Positions 1 to 7,058 of a DNA stretch of 36,615 nucleotides are shown here, one piece after another. Source of the DNA: an uncultured Pseudanabaenaceae cyanobacterium (GTDB lineage: Bacteria > Cyanobacteriota > Cyanobacteriia > PCC-9006 > JAAUQQ01). A program made the position numbers and the translations under genes. Under the pieces are notes generated by a model that did no database searches, was not told the DNA's origin, and was given only the letters and a program-made list of their open reading frames with translations. The DNA is taken from positions 1-36,615 of the forward strand of contig CALIJJ010000187.1 in NCBI GenBank assembly GCA_938017515.1, written 5' to 3'. Position 1 is the stretch's first letter. The number at the start of each line of letters is the position of its first letter.

Positions 1-334
1 CCCTAGGCCATTGTGCTCAGGCGTCACACGCTTGAACGATGGAGCTAGATGGATTTTTACGCATGAACACAAACTGTCTAAGGCAATGTTATTGGTGCTT
101 CTAGGGAACGACCAATGCTTCAAGGAGGGGTTCTTTGAATCTTTAAGTCAGATTCAATTAGTGTGAAGTTGCTCTATCAAGGTGACCGTAGAATTTTTAT
201 ACTTCGTTAGAATTACGCAGATTAACGAGAGGGAAATTCATCAAAGCTTTGAAGCCATGTGTATGAGATGGGGCGCACTGGATGATAATGGCGAAGATCG
301 TATCCGTCTGATTTTGCGTGACCCCCTTAACACC
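1..334. other. 5' leader/intergenic region before the nblB-like gene
   Basis: No supported gene lies here. A perfect 8-bp inverted repeat (TTGAATCT, 7-nt loop, AGATTCAA) sits at 135-157, and a -10-like TATACT at 198-203 has no convincing -35 at normal spacing. The reading frame of the downstream gene stays open upstream to a GTG at 182, but those 51 residues do not look like the family's N-terminus. I treat 182-334 as leader, with the GTG start as the alternative. Confidence 0.4.
135..157. promoter_or_regulatory. 8-bp inverted repeat upstream of the nblB-like gene
   Basis: TTGAATCT at 135-142 and AGATTCAA at 150-157 are perfect complements with a 7-nt centre. It could be an operator for a dimeric regulator or a small RNA hairpin. 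No T-run follows, so a terminator is unlikely. It does not match the NtcA consensus. Confidence 0.3.
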
Positions 335-1006
335 ATGACCTCTGAATCTGCGACCCCTGAATCTGTTAAGCAGCTCCTGATTTCCGAGGAATTTGGCGAT
401 CGCCTCAGTGGCCTCAATCAATTGCGTCAATTGGATCCGGCAGTGGCCTTTGGGCTGATCCGTTCGGCCCTCACCGATACCAATGTTCGGGTTCGCTACG
501 CTGCGGTCAGTCAAGTGTCAACATTGGGACAGCAGGATCCGGCGCTAGCGCTGGAACTGTTGCGCGATCGCCTCTTGAATGACCCGGAACTGGATGTCAA
601 GGCAGCGGCGGCTGATTCCTTGGCTGCTCTCAAGCTCCAGGAGGCATTTCCTGATTTGGAGCAGGTCTATCGCAATACGGAGGAGTGGCTACTGCAGTTC
701 AGCATTGTGGCTGCCCTAGGGGAGATGGGGCACCCCGATGGGTTTGCTCTGTTGGAAGAGGCCCTGACTTCGGATACAGAATTAGTTAAGACTGCGGCGA
801 TCGCAGCCCTGGGGGAGTTGGGGGATATGCGGGCTGTACCGCTGCTGATTCCCTTCGCAACGAATGACGATTGGCAGGTTCGAGCCCGAACCGCTCAGTC
901 TCTGGGGCAGCTCAATTCCGATGATGCACGCCCTACCTTAGAAGCCTTGGCCCAGGATTCAGTGGAGCAGGTTGCCCAGGCGGCCCAACGGGGCTTGACG
1001 GCATAG
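335..1006 (+). CDS. nblB: HEAT-repeat protein, NblB / phycobilin lyase-like family
   Basis: A 223-residue all-helical protein made of HEAT/PBS-lyase-like repeats. Recurrent units of the type VRVRYAAV, VKTAAIAALGELGD and WQVRARTAQSLGQL run from about residue 18 to the C-terminus. The family includes NblB, needed for phycobilisome breakdown during nutrient stress, and the CpcE/F and PecE/F chromophore lyases; length and overall sequence look closest to NblB. It is expected to be soluble and to bind phycobiliprotein or chromophore. The ATG at 335 is chosen because the family begins a few residues before the segment VKQLLISEEF; a GTG at 182 would add 51 unrelated residues. The Shine-Dalgarno is weak either way. 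The gene converges on glyS with 88 bp between the stops. The assignment to NblB rather than a generic HEAT protein is from family memory. Confidence 0.8.
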   Translation: MTSESATPESVKQLLISEEFGDRLSGLNQLRQLDPAVAFGLIRSALTDTNVRVRYAAVSQVSTLGQQDPALALELLRDRLLNDPELDVKAAAADSLAALKLQEAFPDLEQVYRNTEEWLLQFSIVAALGEMGHPDGFALLEEALTSDTELVKTAAIAALGELGDMRAVPLLIPFATNDDWQVRARTAQSLGQLNSDDARPTLEALAQDSVEQVAQAAQRGLTA

Positions 1007-1043
1007 CGTGGTTGGCCACCAAGCAGGATCTGGCGATGCGATT

Positions 1044-1107
1044 CTGCGACTGGCCTTTCCTGCGACTGCTCTTTCCTGCGACTGGCCTTTCTTGCTACTG
1101 GCCTTTG
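1044..1107. repeat. Four tandem 16-bp units running into the glyS stop codon
   Basis: Units at 1044-1059 and 1076-1091 are identical (CTGCGACTGGCCTTTC). The unit at 1060-1075 differs at two positions, and the unit at 1092-1107 is diverged and carries the last codons and stop of glyS. The repeat looks like tandem duplication of the glyS 3' end out into the convergent spacer. Confidence 0.8.
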
Positions 1108-3284
1108 ACGATAGCGCCAAAGTCCGCCAGGACCCGAGCATGGTTGCGCAGAAGCCCCAATAGGTTGAGGCGATTGGTCTGAATCGCTGGATCAGCGTCC
1201 ATCACCATGACACTTTTCTCGCCATCGAAGAATTCGCTGACAGCGGGGGCAATGTCTGCCAGTGCTGCGACGACCTGGTTATAGTCTCGAGAGGCTTGGG
1301 CCGCTTCCGTTTTCGGTGCCAAGGCCACGAGACCGTCATAGAGAGCTTGCTCCGTCGGCTGCTGGAATTTGTCGGGATTGACGACGGCTTTGGCGTCGAA
1401 GGTTGTGGTGTCCAAACTTCCCTTGGCTGCTAGGCGGGTGGAACGGTTCACCGCTTCGTAAATTTGTGCGAGGCGTCCATCTTGGCGGATGGACTGGAGA
1501 AAGCGGGCGCGATCGCCCACATCCAATAAATCCTTTAGGGCTCGCTGGGTATAGTCCGCATCGTCTTCGCCCAGGACCGCGTTGACCAAGTCATAGTCGA
1601 TGTTTTGTTCTTCCTGGAGGAGCGATCGCACCCGAGCCAGGAAAAAGGACTGGAGCTGGGGATGTAGATCCGTTGGTGTCGATTTTAGGTCCGGGAACGT
1701 CTGGCTAAAGTTCGCGATGGTCTGACTCAGGAGCTGGTCCAAATTCAGGGGTAACTCTGCAGACCAGGTGACATTGACCACGGCGTTAGCGGCTCGACGC
1801 AGGGCAAAGGGGTCCGATGAGCCGGAGGGAATCATGCCGAGGCCAAAGATGCTGACGAGGGTGTCAAGGCGATCGGCAATGCCCACGACTTGACCCGTCA
1901 GGCTTGTGGGCAGGTCGTCTCCAGCACCGCGAGGTAGATAGTGCTCGGACAGGGCTGCGGCCACGTCGGCGGTTTCACCGCTGACCAGGGCATATTTTTG
2001 GCCCATGATGCCTTGCAGTTCGGGGAACTCAAAGACCATTTGACTGACGAGGTCGGCTTTGCAGAGTTGTGCCGCGCGGCGAATGTTTGTGCGATCGCTC
2101 GCAGAAACGTCCAGCTGGGTTGCAACCAAGTCAGCAATAGCTTCAATGCGTTGGGTCTTGGCTGCGACGGACCCGAGGTCTGCCTGGAAGGTTACCGTTT
2201 CCAGTTTTGGCAGCAATGCTTCTAGTTTCTCGGCTGCGTCGGCCTTATAGAAGTATTCGCCGTCAGCCAAGCGAGCACGCACCACTCGTCCGTTGCCCTC
2301 GGCAATGATGTCAGACTTGGCTGGATCCCCGTTGGAGATCGTGACAAAGTTCGGCAGCAAAATGCCCGTGGCAGCAATGGACTCTGGCGTGACTTTCGCC
2401 TTGGTCTTCAGCAGCGGAAAGTATCGCTGGTGGCTGATCATCACGGTGGTGATAACTTCTGGCGGCAGCGACAGGAATTCTGGCTCGAATTGTCCGACCA
2501 CGGCTGTGGGCCACTCCACAAGGTTGGTAACCTCTTTCACCAACTCCTCAGGCATCTCAGCACGGCTCTTGAGCTTCTTTGCCGCGGCTTTGGTTTGTTC
2601 ACGAATGACTTGTTCGCGCTCCGCTGGATCCACCATGACGTAGGCAGCACGCAGGGCGCTGACGTAATCGCTAGCCTGGTCAATGGCAACGCTCGTATTG
2701 TGGAGGACGCGGTGGCCTCGGGATTGGCGATCGCTCTGCACCGACTGGTTGCTACCGTTTTCGATGGTGATCGGCAATAGGGCATCATCGAGCAGCGGAA
2801 CCAGCCAGCGAATTGGGCGAGAAAAGCGCAGATCACCGTCCCCCCAACGCATGAATCGTTTGCCTTCCAGGCCATCGATCCACTGAGGAATCAGCTCAGC
2901 CAAGATCTCAGCACTGGGACGCCCTGCAATCTTTTTTTGTACGAAGACAAAATCACCCTTCTCCGTCGGACGGATTTCGAGATCGCCCACGGCAACTCCC
3001 TGTTTTCGGGCAAACCCTTCCGCAGCCTTGGTGGGCTTGTCATCCTTAAACGCGGCTTTGGCGGGAGGTCCTTTGACTTCCTCTTCCCGGTCCGCCTGTT
3101 GGCTTGGCAATCCTTTGAGCAGGACGGCGAGGCGGCGAGGCGTGCCGTACAGATCCATGGATTCGGGGCTCAAAAAGGCCTCCGAAAGCGTTTGAGGAAT
3201 CAAGGCCTTCCATTGACGGATGGCATCGGAAACGAATGCTGCGGGTAATTCTTCGGTACCCACTTCAAGGAGGAAATCCGCCAT
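1095..3284 (-). CDS. glyS: Glycyl-tRNA synthetase beta subunit
   Basis: A 729-residue protein matching the beta subunit of the bacterial alpha2beta2 glycyl-tRNA synthetase, which charges tRNA-Gly together with the GlyQ alpha subunit. The N-terminus ([18 protein letters not shown]) is the family signature. The central HD-like region includes the [17 protein letters not shown] segment and the [16 protein letters not shown] stretch. The C-terminal anticodon-binding-like region holds [12 protein letters not shown], also typical of GlyS. Length is normal and the ATG start is unambiguous from the conserved N-terminus. glyQ is not in the window, as is common in cyanobacteria where the two are unlinked. 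Its stop codon lies within a 16-bp tandem repeat array. Confidence 0.97.
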   Translation of the reverse strand: MADFLLEVGTEELPAAFVSDAIRQWKALIPQTLSEAFLSPESMDLYGTPRRLAVLLKGLPSQQADREEEVKGPPAKAAFKDDKPTKAAEGFARKQGVAVGDLEIRPTEKGDFVFVQKKIAGRPSAEILAELIPQWIDGLEGKRFMRWGDGDLRFSRPIRWLVPLLDDALLPITIENGSNQSVQSDRQSRGHRVLHNTSVAIDQASDYVSALRAAYVMVDPAEREQVIREQTKAAAKKLKSRAEMPEELVKEVTNLVEWPTAVVGQFEPEFLSLPPEVITTVMISHQRYFPLLKTKAKVTPESIAATGILLPNFVTISNGDPAKSDIIAEGNGRVVRARLADGEYFYKADAAEKLEALLPKLETVTFQADLGSVAAKTQRIEAIADLVATQLDVSASDRTNIRRAAQLCKADLVSQMVFEFPELQGIMGQKYALVSGETADVAAALSEHYLPRGAGDDLPTSLTGQVVGIADRLDTLVSIFGLGMIPSGSSDPFALRRAANAVVNVTWSAELPLNLDQLLSQTIANFSQTFPDLKSTPTDLHPQLQSFFLARVRSLLQEEQNIDYDLVNAVLGEDDADYTQRALKDLLDVGDRARFLQSIRQDGRLAQIYEAVNRSTRLAAKGSLDTTTFDAKAVVNPDKFQQPTEQALYDGLVALAPKTEAAQASRDYNQVVAALADIAPAVSEFFDGEKSVMVMDADPAIQTNRLNLLGLLRNHARVLADFGAIVKGQ

Positions 3285-3429
3285 GGTGCTGTCTACTGCC
3301 GTTTGCTGCTGCCGTTGGTTGCTGTTCGCGTGTCGTCGCTAGAAGGCGCGCGATCGCGTTCTACAGTTTACCGCTTGTGCTGGAATCTCCGGCAGTAATT
3401 CCGGCTGCAATCGTCGGATGTTCTCGCTC

Positions 3430-3474
3430 TGGCGGCTTGTTCTATGGCGGCTTGTTCTATGGCGGCTTGTTCTA
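3430..3474. repeat. Three tandem 15-bp units between glyS and the STAS gene
   Basis: TGGCGGCTTGTTCTA occurs three times without gaps at 3430-3444, 3445-3459 and 3460-3474. The array lies in the 209-bp spacer upstream of glyS. A plus-strand reading frame through it encodes a Gly-Gly-Leu-Phe-Tyr repeat but has no other gene-like property. Confidence 0.85.
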
Positions 3475-3493
3475 TCGCGGGCAAGCCTGTCGG

Positions 3494-3856
3494 TTAGGTT
3501 GGCTTCGTTGTCAAAAGATTGAGTTGTAAGTTCGGCATCAGTCGCTGCAAATTTTTAAGCGATTTGCGTTGCCACGGAATTTCATCGTGGGCTCGGACGA
3601 CCATCTGAACGGTTTTTCGTTTGCGGACATTGATCACAAACTTGGAAAGAAGGCTGATCCCGAGGCTATTGAGAAATTGGAGCTGCTCTAAATTGAGTGT
3701 GATGACGGGGGGCTCCGATTCAGCAATCTGATTCAGCAGCGCCACAATTTCTAAATAGTCGGGCTCACCACCGTGTAAACGGATAGAACCTTCAAAGCAA
3801 ACAGTCGCTTCGCTGGCTTGATAGGTGACGGTATATTTTTCTTGACTAATTTCCAT
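3494..3856 (-). CDS. STAS-like antagonist, slr1659-type regulator
   Basis: A 120-residue protein with the compact STAS-like fold seen in anti-sigma factor antagonists. The segment FLNSLGISLLSKFVI (residues 61-75) matches the phosphorylation loop; Ser64 is the likely phosphoacceptor. The tail IPWQRKSLKNLQRLMPNL (93-110) is characteristic of the cyanobacterial slr1659-type family. In partner switching such a protein is phosphorylated by an RsbW-like kinase and dephosphorylated by a PP2C phosphatase. It is the last gene of the minus-strand signalling set, 219 bp below the GHKL ATPase gene. I chose the ATG at 3856; a TTG three codons upstream is possible. Its partner is inferred to be the neighbouring ATPase. 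Confidence 0.85.
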   Translation of the reverse strand: MEISQEKYTVTYQASEATVCFEGSIRLHGGEPDYLEIVALLNQIAESEPPVITLNLEQLQFLNSLGISLLSKFVINVRKRKTVQMVVRAHDEIPWQRKSLKNLQRLMPNLQLNLLTTKPT

Positions 3857-3956
3857 GGTGCTCAACGTGTCTCTGATTATCAGATGTTTGGGATGGGATG
3901 ATTACAGGTAAAGACGGCGTGTCTTGAAGAGACTCCAAGGCTCTGGCTACGGACTT

Positions 3957-4072
3957 GATCGTTCTGGAATGCGATCGTTCTGAAATTTGATGCTGCTGGA
4001 AAGTGATGGCTCTGGAGCGTAGGGATGACCAGAAATCACGCGGAATATCTGGTATCTTGCGGAATATCTGGG
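3957..4072. repeat. Short direct repeats in the spacer between the STAS and ATPase genes
   Basis: Two copies of GATCGTTCTGGAAT-type sequence (3957-3970 and 3973-3986, one mismatch) are followed by two copies of GCGGAATATCTGG (4040-4052 and 4059-4071). No gene or clear terminator was found in the 219-bp spacer. Confidence 0.6.
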
Positions 4073-4075
4073 CTC

Positions 4076-4672
4076 TTAGGGGGACGTTTCCATGGGCAGT
4101 TGCACCATGGTTGTCACCGTGATGGTGTCTTGATATTCTGCATCTTGCTCAAATTTCCAGCCCAGCCTCGCGGAGTAATCATTGAGCATGGTCAAAAGTC
4201 CGAGACCTGAGTCACTATGATTCTCAGCATTTTCTTCGAGCTGAGTGATGTAAAGTTCTTCGGGATCTGAGTCCATAATCTTCTGAATATACGTTTGAAA
4301 TGTCCTTGCTGTTTCAGGACAAATACTGTTTTGAGTGATGAATAAAATTCGGTCGATATCGAAATAGAGTTTGATTTGAGTGGAGTCAATGCGTTGCGTA
4401 TTGCTGAACTTCATTGAGTTTTCCAGCAGCTCGTTCGCGATGAAACTGACTGAATCTTTAATCTCAGCCTGTTGCCTTTCTCGATCGTTGCTTTCTTCTG
4501 AGGATGCAAGGCATGTTACGAGGTAGTCAGCTAGGAAATCTGCGGATAAACCATTGTTTTTCCAACGCTTTTGAGGTGGGGCATTGCTGGGACTAAAGTT
4601 GAGCACGAGCTGTTCCGGGCAGCTTGGTAATGCATCTAAAAAATCGCCAAATACTTCTACTGTCTTCTGCAT
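4076..4672 (-). CDS. GHKL-type ATP-binding protein, slr1658-type anti-sigma-like regulator
   Basis: A 198-residue cytoplasmic protein of the cyanobacterial slr1658-type family. The family N-terminal segment KRWKNNGLSADFLADYL lies at residues 35-51. An N-box follows (IANELLENSMKFS, 78-90, Glu81 and Asn85) and a G2-like glycine box DSGLGLLTM at 154-162. The usual DxGxG box is not visible; the equivalent stretch reads FITQNS (111-116). RsbW/SpoIIAB-type proteins phosphorylate STAS antagonists and hold a sigma factor or other target. Here the STAS gene lies directly downstream and the PP2C phosphatase gene 75 bp upstream, so a partner-switch module is likely. Kinase activity is uncertain because of the degenerate box. 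Confidence 0.82.
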   Translation of the reverse strand: MQKTVEVFGDFLDALPSCPEQLVLNFSPSNAPPQKRWKNNGLSADFLADYLVTCLASSEESNDRERQQAEIKDSVSFIANELLENSMKFSNTQRIDSTQIKLYFDIDRILFITQNSICPETARTFQTYIQKIMDSDPEELYITQLEENAENHSDSGLGLLTMLNDYSARLGWKFEQDAEYQDTITVTTMVQLPMETSP

Positions 4673-4747
4673 GATGATAGAGGAGGCTGATTTGCCCTAT
4701 AAAGGAATGTTTTCGTTGTCGTAATTAATCTATGGTTTGATTGAAGG

Positions 4748-6622
4748 TTAGGATTTTCGTTTAAGTACTAATAATGTGATGTCGTCATGGATTTTGCTGC
4801 TAGAAACATGGCTGTAAAGGTCCTTGATGACGGCATCTCGAATGTCGATGGCAGCCTGCTCTCGGTGTTGATGAATCAGGTCACACATACGCTCAATTCC
4901 ATAGAAGTCACCCTGATGGCTTTCTGCTTCAGTAACACCGTCTGTGTACAGCACAACAATATCTCCCGGAGCGATGGTCACTTCAATTTGGCTAATGAAG
5001 TCAACGATTTCCTCCTCAAGACCAATGGGAAATCCCAGATCTAGAGTGTCGATTCGCTGCATTTCCCCATCAGCAGGAAAAATAAGAACTTCTTCATGCT
5101 GACCGCTGATGCGTAGATGCCCCTCACGGTAATCGACCAGTGCCAGAGTCAGATTTTTATCAGTTTCCATTCGCTGGATATTATGGAAAATCGTTCGATT
5201 AACCACATCTAAAATCTTTGCCTGTTCGGTCTCACCACTTTCGATTAAGGTTCGAATTGTTGTTTGAACCATCAGCATTAAAACGCCGCTTTCTAAGCCA
5301 TGTCCGGTAACATCGCCAATGCCAATGCGAATCGAATCTCCATAGCGAATGACGTCATAATAGTCGCCACCAACGTCCTCTGCGGGGGTCATGAATCCGG
5401 CAATTTCAAGATCCTCAATCTCCGCCAACTCCTTCTCTTTTGGCAGAATCATCTGCTGGAGCTTCTGAGTGACGGCTAACTCTGCGCTGAGGCGTGAATT
5501 TTCCTGGGAGAGTCGTTGGTTGAGTTGTCGAATTTCATGGTTGGCATCGGCGAGGCGATCGCGATATAAAATCTCTTGATCACGCAATCGCTTTTTCTCA
5601 AGGCAGGCATCCACTCGGGCTTTTAAGAGGACTGGATTAAAGGGCTTGGATAGATAATCCTCAGCCCCCATTTCGATGCACTTAACGGTACTATCAATTT
5701 CATCGAGAGACGAAATCATGATGACGGGGAGATGCTGCCACTCGCTAGTCCTGAGCCAGCTTAAAACTTGATAGCCATTAATTCCAGGCATCAAGACATC
5801 CAACAAAATGAGATCAAATGCCCCGGTGGGAATGAATTTGAGAGCCTCTGACCCACTACCGGCTTCGGTGACGTAATGCCCCTGGCGCTCGACATGGCGT
5901 CGTAACAAATCGCGGTTGGTCTCGATATTATCGACGATCAGGATGTGGGCTTGCTCGATGGCCAGGGGGGATTGTGCCTGACTTTCGTCAACCTTACCTC
6001 CTTCCAGACTAAGGCTGACTTCGGTCTGAAGCGCGCTGCCGCTGAAGGCTTCCGCCGTGGGAAGCTTATCCCCCTGACTAAGGACCGCAAAATGGTGGGC
6101 AGCCTGGGTGATTTTCTCTACATCTGGGAGGAAATCATCTGGACTGATGGAGCTGAGTTGATTGCAGTTCCCTCTGATTTTCTCTGCAAGGGGAGTTAGG
6201 GTGGAATTCAGCCATTGTTGAACATGCTGCTGTATCTCACTATCGGATGTTTTGATGCCCTCCGATAGGCAGAAAAAATCCAGGCTAAGCCCTTGACCAA
6301 TGGTACGGACGAGGTTCTCGTTCTCTGCTCGAATTTGGCTGAGCTGCTCCCCTAGAGCTGTGACCTCCATGGCACTGTTGTCGGCTTGAGCCTGGACGTC
6401 TTCGATTTCCTCTAATAGAAGCTCGCTGTAGCCTTGGATCGCATTGAGTGGTGTATACAACTCATGGCGAAGGTGGGCCATCCATCCAGCATAGTCGATG
6501 CTGCTCTGGTTGGTTTTGCTCGTGCCGCTGTTATCAGCTATCGCAGTGGTTTGGGCATTACCGTGGGTGGATTGAATCGATTCGGCAATGGGCCTAGGTA
6601 AAGGTGACATAGGATTATCCAT
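4748..6622 (-). CDS. Response regulator with C-terminal PP2C (SpoIIE/RsbU-type) phosphatase and N-terminal HisKA-like segment
   Basis: A 624-residue cytoplasmic protein. Residues 44-75 resemble a histidine-kinase dimerisation helix (LRHELYTPLNAIQGYSELL, His53), but no ATPase domain follows. A receiver occupies about 226-342 with phosphoacceptor Asp275 (LLDVLMP) and Lys326 (LSKPFNP). A coiled-coil linker covers about 345-400. The PP2C domain covers 405-624, with metal-ligand motifs EDVGGDYYD (Asp420), GDVTGHG (Asp437), YTDGVTEA (Asp561) and HDDITLL (Asp613/Asp614), so it should be an active Ser/Thr phosphatase. Likely role: dephosphorylate the STAS antagonist when the receiver is phosphorylated. 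The ATG at 6622 overlaps the upstream CheY-like gene by 8 bp, implying translational coupling. Confidence 0.93.
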   Translation of the reverse strand: MDNPMSPLPRPIAESIQSTHGNAQTTAIADNSGTSKTNQSSIDYAGWMAHLRHELYTPLNAIQGYSELLLEEIEDVQAQADNSAMEVTALGEQLSQIRAENENLVRTIGQGLSLDFFCLSEGIKTSDSEIQQHVQQWLNSTLTPLAEKIRGNCNQLSSISPDDFLPDVEKITQAAHHFAVLSQGDKLPTAEAFSGSALQTEVSLSLEGGKVDESQAQSPLAIEQAHILIVDNIETNRDLLRRHVERQGHYVTEAGSGSEALKFIPTGAFDLILLDVLMPGINGYQVLSWLRTSEWQHLPVIMISSLDEIDSTVKCIEMGAEDYLSKPFNPVLLKARVDACLEKKRLRDQEILYRDRLADANHEIRQLNQRLSQENSRLSAELAVTQKLQQMILPKEKELAEIEDLEIAGFMTPAEDVGGDYYDVIRYGDSIRIGIGDVTGHGLESGVLMLMVQTTIRTLIESGETEQAKILDVVNRTIFHNIQRMETDKNLTLALVDYREGHLRISGQHEEVLIFPADGEMQRIDTLDLGFPIGLEEEIVDFISQIEVTIAPGDIVVLYTDGVTEAESHQGDFYGIERMCDLIHQHREQAAIDIRDAVIKDLYSHVSSSKIHDDITLLVLKRKS

Positions 6623-6992
6623 CAGACTGCGTCTTCAGCAGGGCTTCAATCTTTCCCAGAAGGCGCTTGAAATCGACGGGCTTGGTGTCGTAGTCGTCAC
6701 AGCCCGCCTCTAAGGCTTTTTCGCGATCGCCGGACATTGCGTGGGCTGTCAAGGCGATAATGGGGATGGATTCCGTTTGGGGATTGAATTTGATGTGGCG
6801 TGTGGCTTCCCAGCCATCTAGGATCGGTAAGCTCATATCCATCAAGACGAGGTCTGGTTTTTCGGCAATGCTCATGGTGACGCCGAGGGCACCATCTCCA
6901 GCAATGGCGACCTCGTAGCCCCGCCGTTTCAATCGACGCGACAACATGTCCTGATTCATTTCGTTATCTTCGACCAATAAAAGCTTTGCCAT
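6615..6992 (-). CDS. Single-domain CheY-like response regulator
   Basis: A 125-residue stand-alone receiver. The acidic pocket is VEDNE (Glu8/Asp9), the phosphoacceptor Asp52 sits in MDMSLP, the switch Thr is in ALTAHA and the conserved Lys in DTKPVD. There is no output domain, so it acts as a phosphate carrier or by protein contact. It lies 66 bp below the hybrid kinase gene and overlaps the PP2C regulator gene by 8 bp, so both are probably its partners. An AAGGAG sits about 13 bases before the ATG. Confidence 0.95.
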   Translation of the reverse strand: MAKLLLVEDNEMNQDMLSRRLKRRGYEVAIAGDGALGVTMSIAEKPDLVLMDMSLPILDGWEATRHIKFNPQTESIPIIALTAHAMSGDREKALEAGCDDYDTKPVDFKRLLGKIEALLKTQSDG

Positions 6993-7058
6993 GGGGTTCT
7001 CTGTGCTCCTTTGTTGATTGTTTGAGTAATTGGGCCTCCGCGCCGAGATTAAGATCCG

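Noticed and set aside
188..202. Possible NtcA site GTA...TAC upstream of the nblB-like gene
   Set aside because: The spacing is 9 bases rather than the required 8, and no suitably placed -10 element follows.
3236..3529. Plus-strand open frame with a Gly-Gly-Leu-Phe-Tyr repeat
   Set aside because: It arises from the 15-bp tandem repeat in an intergenic spacer, has no start signal and overlaps two real genes' ends.
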